Notes under the pieces: model-generated
What the model was told of the DNA's origin: nothing
Seen by the model: the letters and a program-made list of their open reading frames with translations, nothing else
Databases searched by the model: none
Assembly: GCF_001580545.1 (NCBI RefSeq)
Contig: NZ_LRBG01000008.1
Span: 62,001-126,000 of the forward strand
Length of the DNA stretch: 64,000 nt
Origin: Paraburkholderia monticola
GTDB taxonomy: Bacteria; Pseudomonadota; Gammaproteobacteria; Burkholderiales; Burkholderiaceae
Reading direction: 5' to 3'
Part shown: piece after piece, positions 52,612 through 61,788 of the stretch
Layout: the number at the start of each line of letters is the position of its first letter
Numbering within the stretch: the first letter of the stretch is position 1
Program-made: the position numbers and the translations under genes

Positions 52612-53650
52612 GCAAGGTCGTCTCCGGGTTGGACCCAGTTCGAAGTTCGTTGAGTTGGTCGATAAAGCCGCGGCAATCGGCCGGCAGCGGCGCCTCCAGC
52701 TGCAGAGGCGCGCCAGTGGCCGGATGCGTGAGCTTAAGCCGATAAGCGTGCAAAAACATACGTTTGATGCCCGGCTTCGCGTTGGCGCGCGCGAGCGCCT
52801 TGTTCAGCGCGAAATCGCCGTATTTGGCGTCGCCGACGATCGGCAGCGCCAGATGTTGCAGATGCACGCGAATCTGATGCGTGCGCCCCGTTTTCAGTTC
52901 GGCCTCCAGCAGCGCGTAGTCCGGCCAGCGGTCGATCAGATTGAAGACCGTGTGGGACGCGAGGCCATCCGCCTGGACGCGCACCCGGCGCTCGCCGTCG
53001 GCGGTCAGATACTTATGCAGCGGCTCCTTCACCGCGCGGCGGCGGCCCCAGTCGCTCGCCCATTCGCCGTGCACGCACGCGTAGTAGCGCTTGTCCATGC
53101 GGTTCTCGCGAATCTGCTCGTGCAGATTGACGAGCGCCGCGCGCTTTTTCGCTAGCATCAGGATGCCCGAGGTCTCGCGATCCAGCCGATGCACGAGTTC
53201 GAGGAACTTCGCCTGCGGCCGCGCCGCGCGCATCTGCTCGATCACGCCGAACGCGACGCCGCTGCCACCGTGGACCGCGACCCCGGCCGGCTTGTCGATC
53301 ACGAGAAGATGCTCGTCTTCGAACAGGATGTGAAAGCCGCCCTCGGGCACAGGCACGTGGGCCGGGACCTCATTGGGCTGCGCGACGCGGATCGGCGGCA
53401 CGCGCACCAGATCGCCCAGCTCGAGCCGGTATTGCGCGTCGATACGACCCTTGTTGACCCGCACTTCGCCGCTACGCAGAATGCGGTAAATATGGCTCTT
53501 CGGCACGCCCTTACAGACGCGCAACAGGAAATTATCGATACGCTGACCGGCCGAGCTGTCGTCGATTTCGATCAGCGAAACCTGGTCGCTTGCGACCGAT
53601 CCGGCCGCGCCTGCAACCGATCTCTGGGATGTTTTGCCTAACTCTTTCAT
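52604..53650 (-). CDS. rluC: 23S rRNA pseudouridine synthase RluC
   Basis: Makes pseudouridine at 955, 2504 and 2580 of 23S rRNA. 348 residues from ATG 53650 (MKELGKTSQRSVAG); N-terminal S4 domain (GQRIDNFLLRVCKGVPKSHI) and catalytic motif HRLDRETSG with the essential Asp. No ribosome-binding site is seen, and a TATATT box ends 4 bp before the ATG, so the mRNA may be leaderless or the true start may be downstream. Divergent from rne, an arrangement conserved in proteobacteria. Confidence 0.95.
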   Translation of the reverse strand: MKELGKTSQRSVAGAAGSVASDQVSLIEIDDSSAGQRIDNFLLRVCKGVPKSHIYRILRSGEVRVNKGRIDAQYRLELGDLVRVPPIRVAQPNEVPAHVPVPEGGFHILFEDEHLLVIDKPAGVAVHGGSGVAFGVIEQMRAARPQAKFLELVHRLDRETSGILMLAKKRAALVNLHEQIRENRMDKRYYACVHGEWASDWGRRRAVKEPLHKYLTADGERRVRVQADGLASHTVFNLIDRWPDYALLEAELKTGRTHQIRVHLQHLALPIVGDAKYGDFALNKALARANAKPGIKRMFLHAYRLKLTHPATGAPLQLEAPLPADCRGFIDQLNELRTGSNPETTLHG

Positions 53651-53973
53651 TCTGAATATAATTTGCCCAGCAGTCCGCGACGGCCGGCGCAGTGTCCGGA
53701 ATGCGGGTGGACTGCACGAGCGCAAGCGATAAACCGTTATTTTACTTGCGCCGGGGTCTGGTTGCTCGCCCTGAAAATGAGATGCAACAAGTTGCACGCA
53801 CGAAGTCAGCACCCGGCAGGGACGGCGCCCATAGGCGCGTTCGGTCAAGGTCGGCTTCGACGGTAACGGAATTTTGGTTAAAAAGAATTTAGCTTTCAGC
53901 TTCGCGTTTCCGGGTGTATGACGCCCTGCTGGACGAAGCTGCAAGTCGCGAAAATACGGCGTGCGCCCGAGGC

Positions 53974-53994
53974 GTCTTGTAGAAAGTACAAGAC
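53974..53994 (+). repeat. 8-bp dyad in the rne leader
   Basis: GTCTTGTA, GAAAG, TACAAGAC. Perfect stem, no T-run; RNA hairpin or operator. Confidence 0.5.
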
Positions 53995-54213
53995 ATGGCG
54001 ACGTCAAAAGAAGGTGAGACACCCCCAGCAGGATAAGACGCGCCGCCTGCGCGAACTTCCCGTTGCGGCATGACCGCGGACTTCGGCCCTTCGCTCGCGC
54101 GCCCATTTGGCGCGCCGGCTTCCCAGGACGAAGACTTATGAAGGTCTGCTGGCAAACCGCGGCGTGTCAGGCCATGATTTGAAGCCGTGTTCGCATGTGC
54201 CCTGCGGCACCGT

Positions 54214-54232
54214 GCCCATTTTTTTATTGGGC
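54214..54232 (+). promoter_or_regulatory. U-rich-loop hairpin in the rne leader
   Basis: GCCCA and TGGGC flank a loop with seven consecutive T (54219-54225). A single-stranded U-rich loop is a preferred RNase E target, so this is a candidate autoregulatory element 145 bp before the rne ATG. Confidence 0.4.
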
Positions 54233-54377
54233 CGGGCCCTCTCAGGCAATTCTCCCGCCATCTTTCCCGCTCCAGCGTGCTTGTGAAAACACAATAAGAC
54301 GCGGCGCGCCCGCCCCCTCCGCTTTCGCGACTGACAACCGCGCAGCTGGGCCGGCGAGGCCGCTCTGGAGTCGTTCA

Positions 54378-57300
54378 ATGAAACGAATGTTGTTCAACGC
54401 GACGCAGCAGGAAGAACTGCGCGTCGCCATCGTCGATGGGCAAAAACTCATCGACATCGACATCGAAACCGCCGGCCGCGAACAGCGCAAAGGCAATATT
54501 TACAAGGGCATCATTACGCGCATCGAGCCTTCGCTCGAGGCCTGCTTCGTCAATTACGGCGAAGACCGCCACGGCTTCCTGCCGTTTAAGGAAGTCGCCC
54601 GCCAGTACTTCCGCGAAGGCGTCGACATGCGTTCCGCACGCATCCAGGACGCGCTGAAGGAAGGTCAGGAACTGATCGTCCAGGTCGAGAAAGAAGAACG
54701 CGGCAACAAGGGCGCGGCCCTGACCACGTTCATCTCGCTCGCCGGCCGCTATCTGGTGCTGATGCCGAATAACCCGCGTGGCGGCGGCGTGTCGCGCCGG
54801 ATCGAGGGCGACGACCGTCAGGAACTGCGCGAAACCATGGCGCAGCTGCAATTGCCGGAAGGCATGAGCATCATCGCGCGCACGGCCGGCATCGGCCGCA
54901 GCGCCGAAGAGCTGCAGTGGGACCTGAACTACCTGATGCAACTGTGGCGCGCGATCGAAGCCGCGTCGCAAAGCGGCACGAACGGTCAGCCGATGCTGAT
55001 CTATCTCGAATCGAGCCTCGTGATCCGCGCGATTCGCGATTACTTCCAGCCCGATATCGGTGAAATCCTGATCGACACGACCGAAATCCATGACCAGGCG
55101 CGCGCCTTCATGGATATCGTGATGCCGGACAACGTCAGCAAGGTGAAGCGCTACCACGACGACGTGCCGCTCTTCTCGCGCTTCCAGATCGAGCACCAGA
55201 TCGAAACCGCGTACTCGCGCACGGTGCCGCTGCCGTCGGGCGGCGCGATCGTGATCGACCACACCGAAGCGCTCGTCGCGATCGACGTGAACTCGGCTCG
55301 CGCGACCAAGGGCGCGGACATCGAGGAAACGGCCGCGCGCACGAACCTCGAAGCCGCCGACGAAGTCGCCCGCCAGTTGCGTCTGCGCGACCTGGGCGGC
55401 CTGATCGTGATCGACTTCATCGACATGGAATCGGCGAAGAGCCAGCGCGAAGTCGAGCAGCGCCTGAAAGACGCGCTGAAGCACGACCGCGCCCGCGTGC
55501 AAATGGGCAAGATCTCGCGCTTCGGCCTGATGGAGCTGTCGCGCCAGCGTCTGCGTCCGGCCCTGTCGGAAGGCAGCCACGTGACGTGCCCGCGCTGTAA
55601 CGGCACGGGCCACATCCGCGATACCGAATCGTCCGCGCTGCAAGTGCTGCGGATCATTCAGGAAGAAGCAATGAAGGAAAACACCGCGGCGATCCACTGC
55701 CAGGTGCCGGTCGAAGTGACCGCCTTCCTGTTGAACGAGAAGCGGGCCGAAATCAACAAGATCGAGTCGCGTTTCAAGGTCAATGTCGTGCTGATCCCGA
55801 ACAAGCACCTCGACACGCCGCACTACAAGCTCGAGCGTCTGCGCCACGACGACGCGCGCCTCGACGATCCGCGCGCATCGTGGAAGATGGCCGAAGAAGC
55901 GGCCCGCGAACTCGAATCGGAAACCGGCTACAGCAAGCGCGCCGAAGAAGTGAAGCCGAAGCAGGAAGCGGCGGTCAAGGGCATCACGCCCGAGAAGCCG
56001 GCGCCGAGCGCTCCGGTCCGCCCGGCGGCGACGCCCGCTCCGGTCGCGGTAACGCCGGCCAGCGGCGGCTTCATCGGCTGGTTGAAGAATCTGTTCGGCA
56101 TGCAGCCGGCTGCTCCGGCGCCCGCCGCACCGGCCACGACCGACAAGCAGGCCCGTCCGCAACGCGGCGAGCGCACGGAGCGTGGTGAGCGCACGGGCGA
56201 GCGTGGCGGCGATCGCAACCGCAATCGCCGTGGCGGCGCAGGCGGACGCGACGCGGCAGGCCGCGGCGAAGGCGTAACCGGCAGCCGTCAGGCGCAAGGT
56301 CAGCAGCCGTCGCAGCGTCGCGAGGAACGCGAAGGCCGTGAGGCACGCGAGGGCCGCGAGCCGCGCGCCCCGCGTGAGCAGCGCGAACCGCGTGAAGGCC
56401 GTGAACCGCGTGAAGCACGTGAAGCACGTGAGCCGCGCGAGGCTCGCGAGCGCGACAGCCGTGGCGCCGAGCGCGCGGAAGCCGTCGAAGGCACGGCACG
56501 CGCCGAGCGTCAGGAACGCGGCGAACGCCGCGAGCGTGGCGAGCGCGCTGAACGCGTCGAGCGTGGCGAGCGTCGCAAGCCGCAGGCGGAAACCGCCGCG
56601 GCGCTGACGCAAACCGACGCGCAGGCCGCCGACGAACTGGCGCGCAACCGCGCGGCAGCGGGTGAAAACGGCGTGCCGGTCGATCAGGAAGCCGTCGCAC
56701 GTGAGGGTGAAGAGCGTCGTCGCCGCCGTCGCGGCCGTCGTGGTGGCCGTCGCGAGCGTGAAGAGGACGTGAACGGCAATCTCGCCGCGGACGTCGCGGA
56801 AGCAGAAGGCGACAACGTTGCCGCCAGCGACGAAGCACCGGTGCGCGCCGAGCGCCCGGTCGAGCACGCACCTGAAGCCAGCGCAACGAAGGACGTGACG
56901 CCGGTCGAAGTGGTCGTCGCCGCTGTCGCGACGGAAACCGTGGTCGTGACCGAACTGCACGCAGCAGCCGAAACGCCGGCTCTGGCCGCGGAAAATGCCG
57001 CGAAGACCGAAAAGATCGTGCCGGTCGAAGAGGCTCCGGCGGCATCGATCGAACCGGTCACGGCGGTGGAACCGGCTATTGAAACGCCGGCGCAAGCCGC
57101 GCAAGCTGCGCCGGCCACGAGCGAACCGGTCGCGACGTTTGCCCCGAGCGAACCGGTCGCCCATGCCGAAGCGCCGGCAGTCGAGCCGGCAGTAGAAGTG
57201 CAGCCGGCCGTCCAGACCGAACCGCAAGCCGCCCCGGCCGCGTTCGACATCGCGGCTCCGGCCACGGTCGTCGAGGCGCCGGCAGCCGAACCGGCTCCGC

Positions 57301-57614
57301 AGGCCGAGATCGTCGAACCGCAACCGGTCGTCGCAACGGAACCGGCTGTGGTCGAACCGGCGCCGGTCGCCGCGGCCCCGCAGCAGGCTCCCGCCCGTAG
57401 CGCCACGCCCGCCGCATCGGCCGACGCGCTGAAGCCGATCCTCGAGCAGGCTGGCCTGATCTGGGTGAACACCGACGCCGACAAGCTGCGCGCCGCGCAG
57501 GAAGCGGCGGCGCAGACGGTCAAGCCGCCGCGCGTGGCCCGTGAGCGCAAGGCGTTGCCACCGGTCGACAGCACGCCGATGCAGCAGGTCGAAACGGTCA
57601 AGCATCCGCAGTAA
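54378..57614 (+). CDS. rne: Ribonuclease E with long Arg-rich scaffold tail
   Basis: Main endonuclease of mRNA decay and rRNA/tRNA processing. 1078 residues from ATG 54378 ([18 protein letters not shown]). Catalytic half: S1 domain (about 36-125), Mg-binding D303 (VAIDVNSAR) and D346 (LIVIDFIDM), Zn-link CPRC (404-407), at the same numbers as E. coli. Residues about 562-575 ([13 protein letters not shown]) fit the amphipathic membrane anchor. Then come Arg/Glu repeats (about 645-780), an [13 protein letters not shown] cluster, an Ala/Glu/Pro/Val-rich stretch, and a conserved-looking end ([20 protein letters not shown]). Confidence 0.97.
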   Translation: MKRMLFNATQQEELRVAIVDGQKLIDIDIETAGREQRKGNIYKGIITRIEPSLEACFVNYGEDRHGFLPFKEVARQYFREGVDMRSARIQDALKEGQELIVQVEKEERGNKGAALTTFISLAGRYLVLMPNNPRGGGVSRRIEGDDRQELRETMAQLQLPEGMSIIARTAGIGRSAEELQWDLNYLMQLWRAIEAASQSGTNGQPMLIYLESSLVIRAIRDYFQPDIGEILIDTTEIHDQARAFMDIVMPDNVSKVKRYHDDVPLFSRFQIEHQIETAYSRTVPLPSGGAIVIDHTEALVAIDVNSARATKGADIEETAARTNLEAADEVARQLRLRDLGGLIVIDFIDMESAKSQREVEQRLKDALKHDRARVQMGKISRFGLMELSRQRLRPALSEGSHVTCPRCNGTGHIRDTESSALQVLRIIQEEAMKENTAAIHCQVPVEVTAFLLNEKRAEINKIESRFKVNVVLIPNKHLDTPHYKLERLRHDDARLDDPRASWKMAEEAARELESETGYSKRAEEVKPKQEAAVKGITPEKPAPSAPVRPAATPAPVAVTPASGGFIGWLKNLFGMQPAAPAPAAPATTDKQARPQRGERTERGERTGERGGDRNRNRRGGAGGRDAAGRGEGVTGSRQAQGQQPSQRREEREGREAREGREPRAPREQREPREGREPREAREAREPREARERDSRGAERAEAVEGTARAERQERGERRERGERAERVERGERRKPQAETAAALTQTDAQAADELARNRAAAGENGVPVDQEAVAREGEERRRRRRGRRGGRREREEDVNGNLAADVAEAEGDNVAASDEAPVRAERPVEHAPEASATKDVTPVEVVVAAVATETVVVTELHAAAETPALAAENAAKTEKIVPVEEAPAASIEPVTAVEPAIETPAQAAQAAPATSEPVATFAPSEPVAHAEAPAVEPAVEVQPAVQTEPQAAPAAFDIAAPATVVEAPAAEPAPQAEIVEPQPVVATEPAVVEPAPVAAAPQQAPARSATPAASADALKPILEQAGLIWVNTDADKLRAAQEAAAQTVKPPRVARERKALPPVDSTPMQQVETVKHPQ
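56318..56460 (+). repeat. Imperfect tandem codon repeats in rne (Arg-Glu-Pro/Ala)
   Basis: CGTGAA/GCACGTGAG-type units recur in phase, coding for [14 protein letters not shown] peptide. The DNA repeats are imperfect and in frame, so this is protein low complexity rather than a repeat element. Confidence 0.75.
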
Positions 57615-57632
57615 GCCGCTTCGTTGTTAGCG

Positions 57633-57665
57633 AAAAAGCCCGCCCTTTCCGGCGGGCTTTTTCTT
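57633..57665 (+). terminator. Intrinsic terminator after rne
   Basis: AAAAAGCCCGCC, loop CTTTCC, GGCGGGCTTTTT, then CTTTTTG. Strong stem and T-run, 19 bp after the stop. Confidence 0.93.
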
Positions 57666-57804
57666 TTTGTGGCCATTTGGGCCACGAGCCGCGTCATGCC
57701 GCTCCCCGTATACCCCGACAACGCCCGCCGCCGGCCTGCTGCCACGGGCATTTCCGATAGAATGAATCATCCGCTGTCCGTTCAAGCATCCGACGAAGCA
57801 TTTC

Positions 57805-58914
57805 ATGTCCCGACGCATCATTCCCGTTGCCGATCTCACCGCGGCGCCGGTCATCGCCGGCCCGGCGCAGACGCCTAGCGGCGAGCTGCACGACGCGCTC
57901 GCGCGTCCGCTGCGCGATCTGCGCATCTCGGTGACGGACCGCTGCAACTTCCGCTGCGTCTACTGCATGCCGCGCGCAGTGTTCGACAAGGACTACGCGT
58001 TCCTGCCGCACAGCGCCCTGCTGAGCTTCGAGGAGATCGAACGTCTCGCGCAGCTGTTCGTCGCGCACGGCGTCGAGAAAATTCGCCTGACCGGCGGCGA
58101 GCCGCTGCTGCGCAAAAACCTCGAATTCCTGATCGACCGGCTCGCCCGCTTGACCACGCCTGCGGGCCGTCCGCTCGATCTCACGCTGACCACGAACGGT
58201 TCGCTGCTCGCGCGCAAGGCCCGCAGCCTGAAGGACGCAGGCCTCACGCGCGTGACCGTCAGCCTCGACGCGCTCGACGACGCGCTCTTCCGCCGCATGA
58301 ACGACGCCGACTTCGCTGTCGCAGACGTGCTCGACGGCATCGCTGCCGCACACGCGGTCGGGCTCGCGCCGCTCAAAGTGAACATGGTCGTCAAACGCGG
58401 TACCAACGACGGCGAAATCGTGCCGATGGCACGTCATTTCAAAGGCACGGGCGCGGTGCTGCGGTTCATCGAATACATGGATGTCGGCACGTCGAACGGC
58501 TGGAACATGACCGAAGTGCTGCCCTCCGCCGACGTCGTCTCGCGCATCGCCGAGCATTTCCCGCTGGTTCCGCTCGAAGCGCACAGCGCGGCCGAGACCG
58601 CGCAGCGCTGGGGCTATGTCGACGGCGGCGGTGAGATCGGTGTGATTTCGAGCGTCACGCGCGCGTTCTGCGGCAATTGCACGCGAGCGCGTTTGTCGAC
58701 CGAGGGCAAGCTGTACCTGTGTCTATTCGCGGCGACCGGCCACGATCTTCGCGCCTTGCTGCGAGGCGGCGCGAACGATGCCGAGATCGCCACCGCCATC
58801 GCCGAAATCTGGCAGGGCCGCAGCGACCGCTACTCGCAACTGCGCGGCAGCCAGCCAGCCGATCCGCACGAGCCGACCGGACGGCGCGTCGAAATGTCTT
58901 ACATCGGCGGCTGA
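57805..58914 (+). CDS. moaA: GTP 3',8-cyclase MoaA
   Basis: Radical-SAM enzyme for the first step of molybdenum cofactor synthesis. 369 residues. N-terminal [4Fe-4S] motif C-x3-C-x2-C in [13 protein letters not shown]-terminal cluster C-x2-C-x13-C in [20 protein letters not shown], and the invariant Gly-Gly end (MSYIGG). The first 35 residues are an extension. Starts moaA-mobA-moeA, with 15 bp before mobA. Confidence 0.97.
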   Translation: MSRRIIPVADLTAAPVIAGPAQTPSGELHDALARPLRDLRISVTDRCNFRCVYCMPRAVFDKDYAFLPHSALLSFEEIERLAQLFVAHGVEKIRLTGGEPLLRKNLEFLIDRLARLTTPAGRPLDLTLTTNGSLLARKARSLKDAGLTRVTVSLDALDDALFRRMNDADFAVADVLDGIAAAHAVGLAPLKVNMVVKRGTNDGEIVPMARHFKGTGAVLRFIEYMDVGTSNGWNMTEVLPSADVVSRIAEHFPLVPLEAHSAAETAQRWGYVDGGGEIGVISSVTRAFCGNCTRARLSTEGKLYLCLFAATGHDLRALLRGGANDAEIATAIAEIWQGRSDRYSQLRGSQPADPHEPTGRRVEMSYIGG

Positions 58915-58929
58915 GCGGCCGGCCGACGC

Positions 58930-59556
58930 ATGCCCATCCCCCGCGAACAGATCACTGGCCTCGTGCTCGCGGGCGGGCGCGGCACGCGCATGGGCGGCGT
59001 CGACAAGGGGCTGCAGCCGCTCCACGGCGAACCACTGGCCGCTCACGTGTTGCGGCGGCTCGCGCCACAGACCGGAGCGCTGATGATCAGCGCGAACCGC
59101 CACCCCGACACCTATGCGGCGCTCGGCGCACCGTACCGCGCGAAGCTCGTCACCGACACCCTCCCCGATTTTCCCGGCCCGCTCGCCGGCATGCTCGCCG
59201 GACTGCGCGCAGCAGGCACCACGCACCTGCTGAGCGCACCCTGCGATTCGCCATGGCTGCCGGCCGACCTCGCCACGCGCCTCGCGCGCGCACTCGACAC
59301 GAACGACGCCGACATCGCCACCGTCACCACCGTCGACGCCCACGGCGAAACATCACTGCACCCGGTGTTCGCGCTGTTGCGCACCTGCGTCGCAGACGAC
59401 CTGGCGGCATTTCTGGCCGCCGGCGAGCGCAAGGTCCGCGCGTGGTACGCACGCCACAAGACGGTCGAAGTCGTCTTTACCGACGAGCGCGCGTTCTACA
59501 ATGCCAACTCGTTACAAGAACTCGCCGACCTCGAACGTGATCGAGGCCCCGGCTGA
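58930..59556 (+). CDS. mobA: Molybdenum cofactor guanylyltransferase
   Basis: Adds GMP to Mo-molybdopterin to form the bis-MGD precursor. 208 residues; nucleotide-binding LVLAGGRGTRMGGVDKGL, substrate loop FPGPLAGMLAGL and Asp in PCDSPWLP. Between moaA and moeA on one strand, so likely one operon. Confidence 0.96.
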   Translation: MPIPREQITGLVLAGGRGTRMGGVDKGLQPLHGEPLAAHVLRRLAPQTGALMISANRHPDTYAALGAPYRAKLVTDTLPDFPGPLAGMLAGLRAAGTTHLLSAPCDSPWLPADLATRLARALDTNDADIATVTTVDAHGETSLHPVFALLRTCVADDLAAFLAAGERKVRAWYARHKTVEVVFTDERAFYNANSLQELADLERDRGPG

Positions 59557-59617
59557 CATCCGCTCCGGCCGCACGGCAATAGCCGCGCCGGCCTCCGGTC
59601 GCGACGCCTAGCTCTTC

Positions 59618-60934
59618 ATGACCACGCTCAACGACTTTTCCCGCTGCGTCGCGCAGTACGATCCTCACGCGCTACCCGTCCCGGCCGCTCAGGCGATCGT
59701 CCGGCAGTGGGCGACGCCGGTCGTGGCGATCGAGCGCGTGGCATTGCGTGACGCGCTCGACCGCGTGCTCGCCGCCGATATCGTCTCGCCGATCGACGTA
59801 CCCGCACACGACAACTCCGCGATGGACGGCTACGCGTTCAACTCCGCGGCACTCGCAAGCGGTACGCGAGGCGCCGCGGACAGCGTCGAGCTGACGGTAG
59901 CCGGCAAGGCGCTCGCGGGCCATCCATTTGCGGGCCAGGTTGCGGCGAATCAGTGCGTGCGCGTAATGACGGGCGCCTGCCTGCCCGCCGGTTGCGACAC
60001 CGTCGTGCCGCAGGAACGGGTCGAGCGCGACAGCGCGGCGTCCACGTCGATCCGTTTCGCCGCCAGCGCGATCACGGCGGGCGCGAACCGCCGCCGCGCC
60101 GGCGAAGATCTCGCGCGCGGCCACGTCGCGCTGCGTGCCGGACGCATCGTGCGCGCCTCGGACCTCGGCTTGCTCGCGTCGCTCGGCATCGGCGAAGTCA
60201 GCGTGCGCCGGCGTCTGCGCGTCGCGTTCTTTTCGACCGGCGACGAGCTGCGCTCGCTCGGCGAACCGCTCGACGCCGGCTCGGTCTACGACAGCAACCG
60301 CTACACGCTGTTTGCGATGTTGCGGCGCCTGAATGTCGACGCGCTCGATCTCGGCGTCGTGCGCGACGAGCCTGCCGCGCTCGAAGCCGCGCTGCGGAGC
60401 GCCGCGGCCAATGCCGACGTGGTGCTGACCTCGGGCGGCGTGTCGGTCGGCGAAGCGGACTTCACGAAGCAACTGCTGCAGACCTTCGGCGACGTGGCCT
60501 TCTGGAGTCTCGCCATGCGCCCCGGCCGGCCGCTCGCATTCGGCCGCCTATGGTCCGGCGCGCAGCCTGGACTCGGCAAACCTGCGCTATTCTTCGGCCT
60601 GCCGGGCAATCCGGTCGCCGTGATGGTGACGTTCTACCAGATCGTGCGCGAGGCGCTGCTGCTGATGGCCGGCGCGACGCCGCGGCCGCTGCCGGTCATT
60701 CACGCGACGAGCCGCGTGGCGCTGGGCAAGCGCGCGGGCCGCACCGAATTCCAGCGCGGCATCGCCGAACAGGATGCGCACGGCCACTGGCACGTGAGCC
60801 CGACCGGTTCGCAAAGCTCGGGCGTGCTGAGCTCGATGAGCGAAGCGAACTGCTTCATCGTGCTTGGCCATGACGAGGGCGACATCGACGTCGGCGAACG
60901 CGTGTCGATCATGCTGTTCGACGGGCTCATCTGA
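59618..60934 (+). CDS. moeA: Molybdopterin molybdotransferase MoeA
   Basis: Inserts molybdate into adenylylated molybdopterin. 438 residues; N-terminal VPAHDNSAMDGYAF, central VFDSNRYTL-type block (VYDSNRYTLFAMLRR), the MoCF motif TSGGVSVGEADF and FGLPGNPVAVMVTF. Family length is about 410; the N-terminus is slightly longer. Ends the molybdenum operon 62 bp after mobA. Confidence 0.96.
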   Translation: MTTLNDFSRCVAQYDPHALPVPAAQAIVRQWATPVVAIERVALRDALDRVLAADIVSPIDVPAHDNSAMDGYAFNSAALASGTRGAADSVELTVAGKALAGHPFAGQVAANQCVRVMTGACLPAGCDTVVPQERVERDSAASTSIRFAASAITAGANRRRAGEDLARGHVALRAGRIVRASDLGLLASLGIGEVSVRRRLRVAFFSTGDELRSLGEPLDAGSVYDSNRYTLFAMLRRLNVDALDLGVVRDEPAALEAALRSAAANADVVLTSGGVSVGEADFTKQLLQTFGDVAFWSLAMRPGRPLAFGRLWSGAQPGLGKPALFFGLPGNPVAVMVTFYQIVREALLLMAGATPRPLPVIHATSRVALGKRAGRTEFQRGIAEQDAHGHWHVSPTGSQSSGVLSSMSEANCFIVLGHDEGDIDVGERVSIMLFDGLI

Positions 60935-61012
60935 GCTTGCGCGCCGCGCATCGATCGCACCCCATCGGCGCTTCACCCACTATCACTACTACGACATACG
61001 GGTTTGACTTAC

Positions 61013-61288
61013 ATGAAAAAACAGATCTCGTTCATCGCACCTGGACAAACCGCCAAAGCGCTGATCCTCGTGTATCTGACGTTCTCGGTGCCGATCGTGC
61101 TGCTCGGTGTCGTGGTCGCGTTCGTGCGTTACGGCTCGGTCGAGCTCAGCACGGTGTTCAGCGCGCTGCTGCTGAACGCGATCCTCGGTTTCGTGTTGTT
61201 GTGGATCGCGTGCCACGCGTACAACTGGGTCGCGTCGCGCTTCGGTGGTATCGAAATCCATCTGGCCGACGCACCGGAAGAAGCGTAA
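61013..61288 (+). CDS. Small two-helix membrane protein
   Basis: 91 residues from ATG 61013 (MKKQISFIAPGQTAKAL). Two membrane helices (about 16-40 and 48-72) and a short acidic tail. No named family recognised. No clear ribosome-binding site. Its stop overlaps the start of the GNAT gene (TAATG), so the two are made together, suggesting a linked or at least co-regulated role. Confidence 0.8.
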   Translation: MKKQISFIAPGQTAKALILVYLTFSVPIVLLGVVVAFVRYGSVELSTVFSALLLNAILGFVLLWIACHAYNWVASRFGGIEIHLADAPEEA

Positions 61289-61770
61289 TGCCCGCGACGA
61301 TCCGCGCCGCCACGCCCGCGGATACCGGCGCGATCTTCGCGCTCACGTACGAGCTCGCGCAGTTCGAAAAGCTCACGCACCTCTTCGTCGCGACGGAAGC
61401 AAGCCTGCGCGACGCACTGTTCGGTGCGCGGCCGTCGATCGAGGCGCTGGTTGCCGAAAACGCGGGACGCATCGTCGGCTACGCGCTGTTCTTCCACAAT
61501 TTTTCGAGCTTCGCGGGCCGCCGCGGACTCTATCTCGAAGACGTCTACGTGCAGCCCGCGCAGCGTGGCAGCGGGCTCGGCACCGCACTCTTGCGGCACG
61601 TCGCGGCGCTGGCGGTGGAGCGGCAATGCGCGCGCTTCGAGTGGACCGTGCTCGACTGGAACGCGCCCGCGATCAGCTTCTATCAGAAGATGGGCGCGAC
61701 GGTGTTGCCCGATTGGCGCGTCGTGCGCGTGACGGGCGATGCGCTGGAGCGCCTGGCCGAAGGGGCTTGA
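61288..61770 (+). CDS. GNAT acetyltransferase (SSAT/thialysine acetyltransferase-like)
   Basis: 160 residues from ATG 61288 (MPATIRAATPADTGAIFAL). GNAT motif A is LEDVYVQPAQRGSGLGTALLRHVA, with Q/R-x-x-G-x-G/A in QRGSGLG; the block FFHNFSSFAGRRGLYLED and the end WTVLDWNAPAISFYQKMGA resemble spermidine/thialysine N-acetyltransferases. Substrate by family likeness only. Coupled to the small membrane protein upstream and convergent with rmuC. Confidence 0.9.
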   Translation: MPATIRAATPADTGAIFALTYELAQFEKLTHLFVATEASLRDALFGARPSIEALVAENAGRIVGYALFFHNFSSFAGRRGLYLEDVYVQPAQRGSGLGTALLRHVAALAVERQCARFEWTVLDWNAPAISFYQKMGATVLPDWRVVRVTGDALERLAEGA

Positions 61771-61788
61771 GCCGCAACGCCGCTCGCC

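Larger units (their letters stand above)
53651..54377 (+). other. 727-bp rluC-rne intergenic region, probable long rne leader
   Basis: No gene is supported. On the plus strand it should hold the rne promoter and 5' UTR. Two hairpins are clear: GTCTTGTA/TACAAGAC at 53974-53994, and GCCCA/TGGGC with a T7-containing loop at 54214-54232. The frame of rne is open back to 54195, but no start there precedes the conserved N-terminus. Long structured leaders mediate RNase E autoregulation in E. coli; this may be the equivalent. Confidence 0.5.

Noticed and set aside
54195..54377. N-terminal extension of RNase E
   Set aside because: Conserved RNase E begins [10 protein letters not shown] at 54378; the upstream part overlaps hairpins of the leader.
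56318..56460. Repeat array resembling CRISPR or a satellite
   Set aside because: Units are imperfect, in codon phase and lack unique spacers; they encode the Arg/Glu repeats of RNase E.
54375..57605. A 1076-residue open frame antisense to rne
   Set aside because: It is the shadow of the GC-rich, repeat-containing rne frame; composition is Arg/Asp/His-rich without motifs and it has no promoter or ribosome-binding site.
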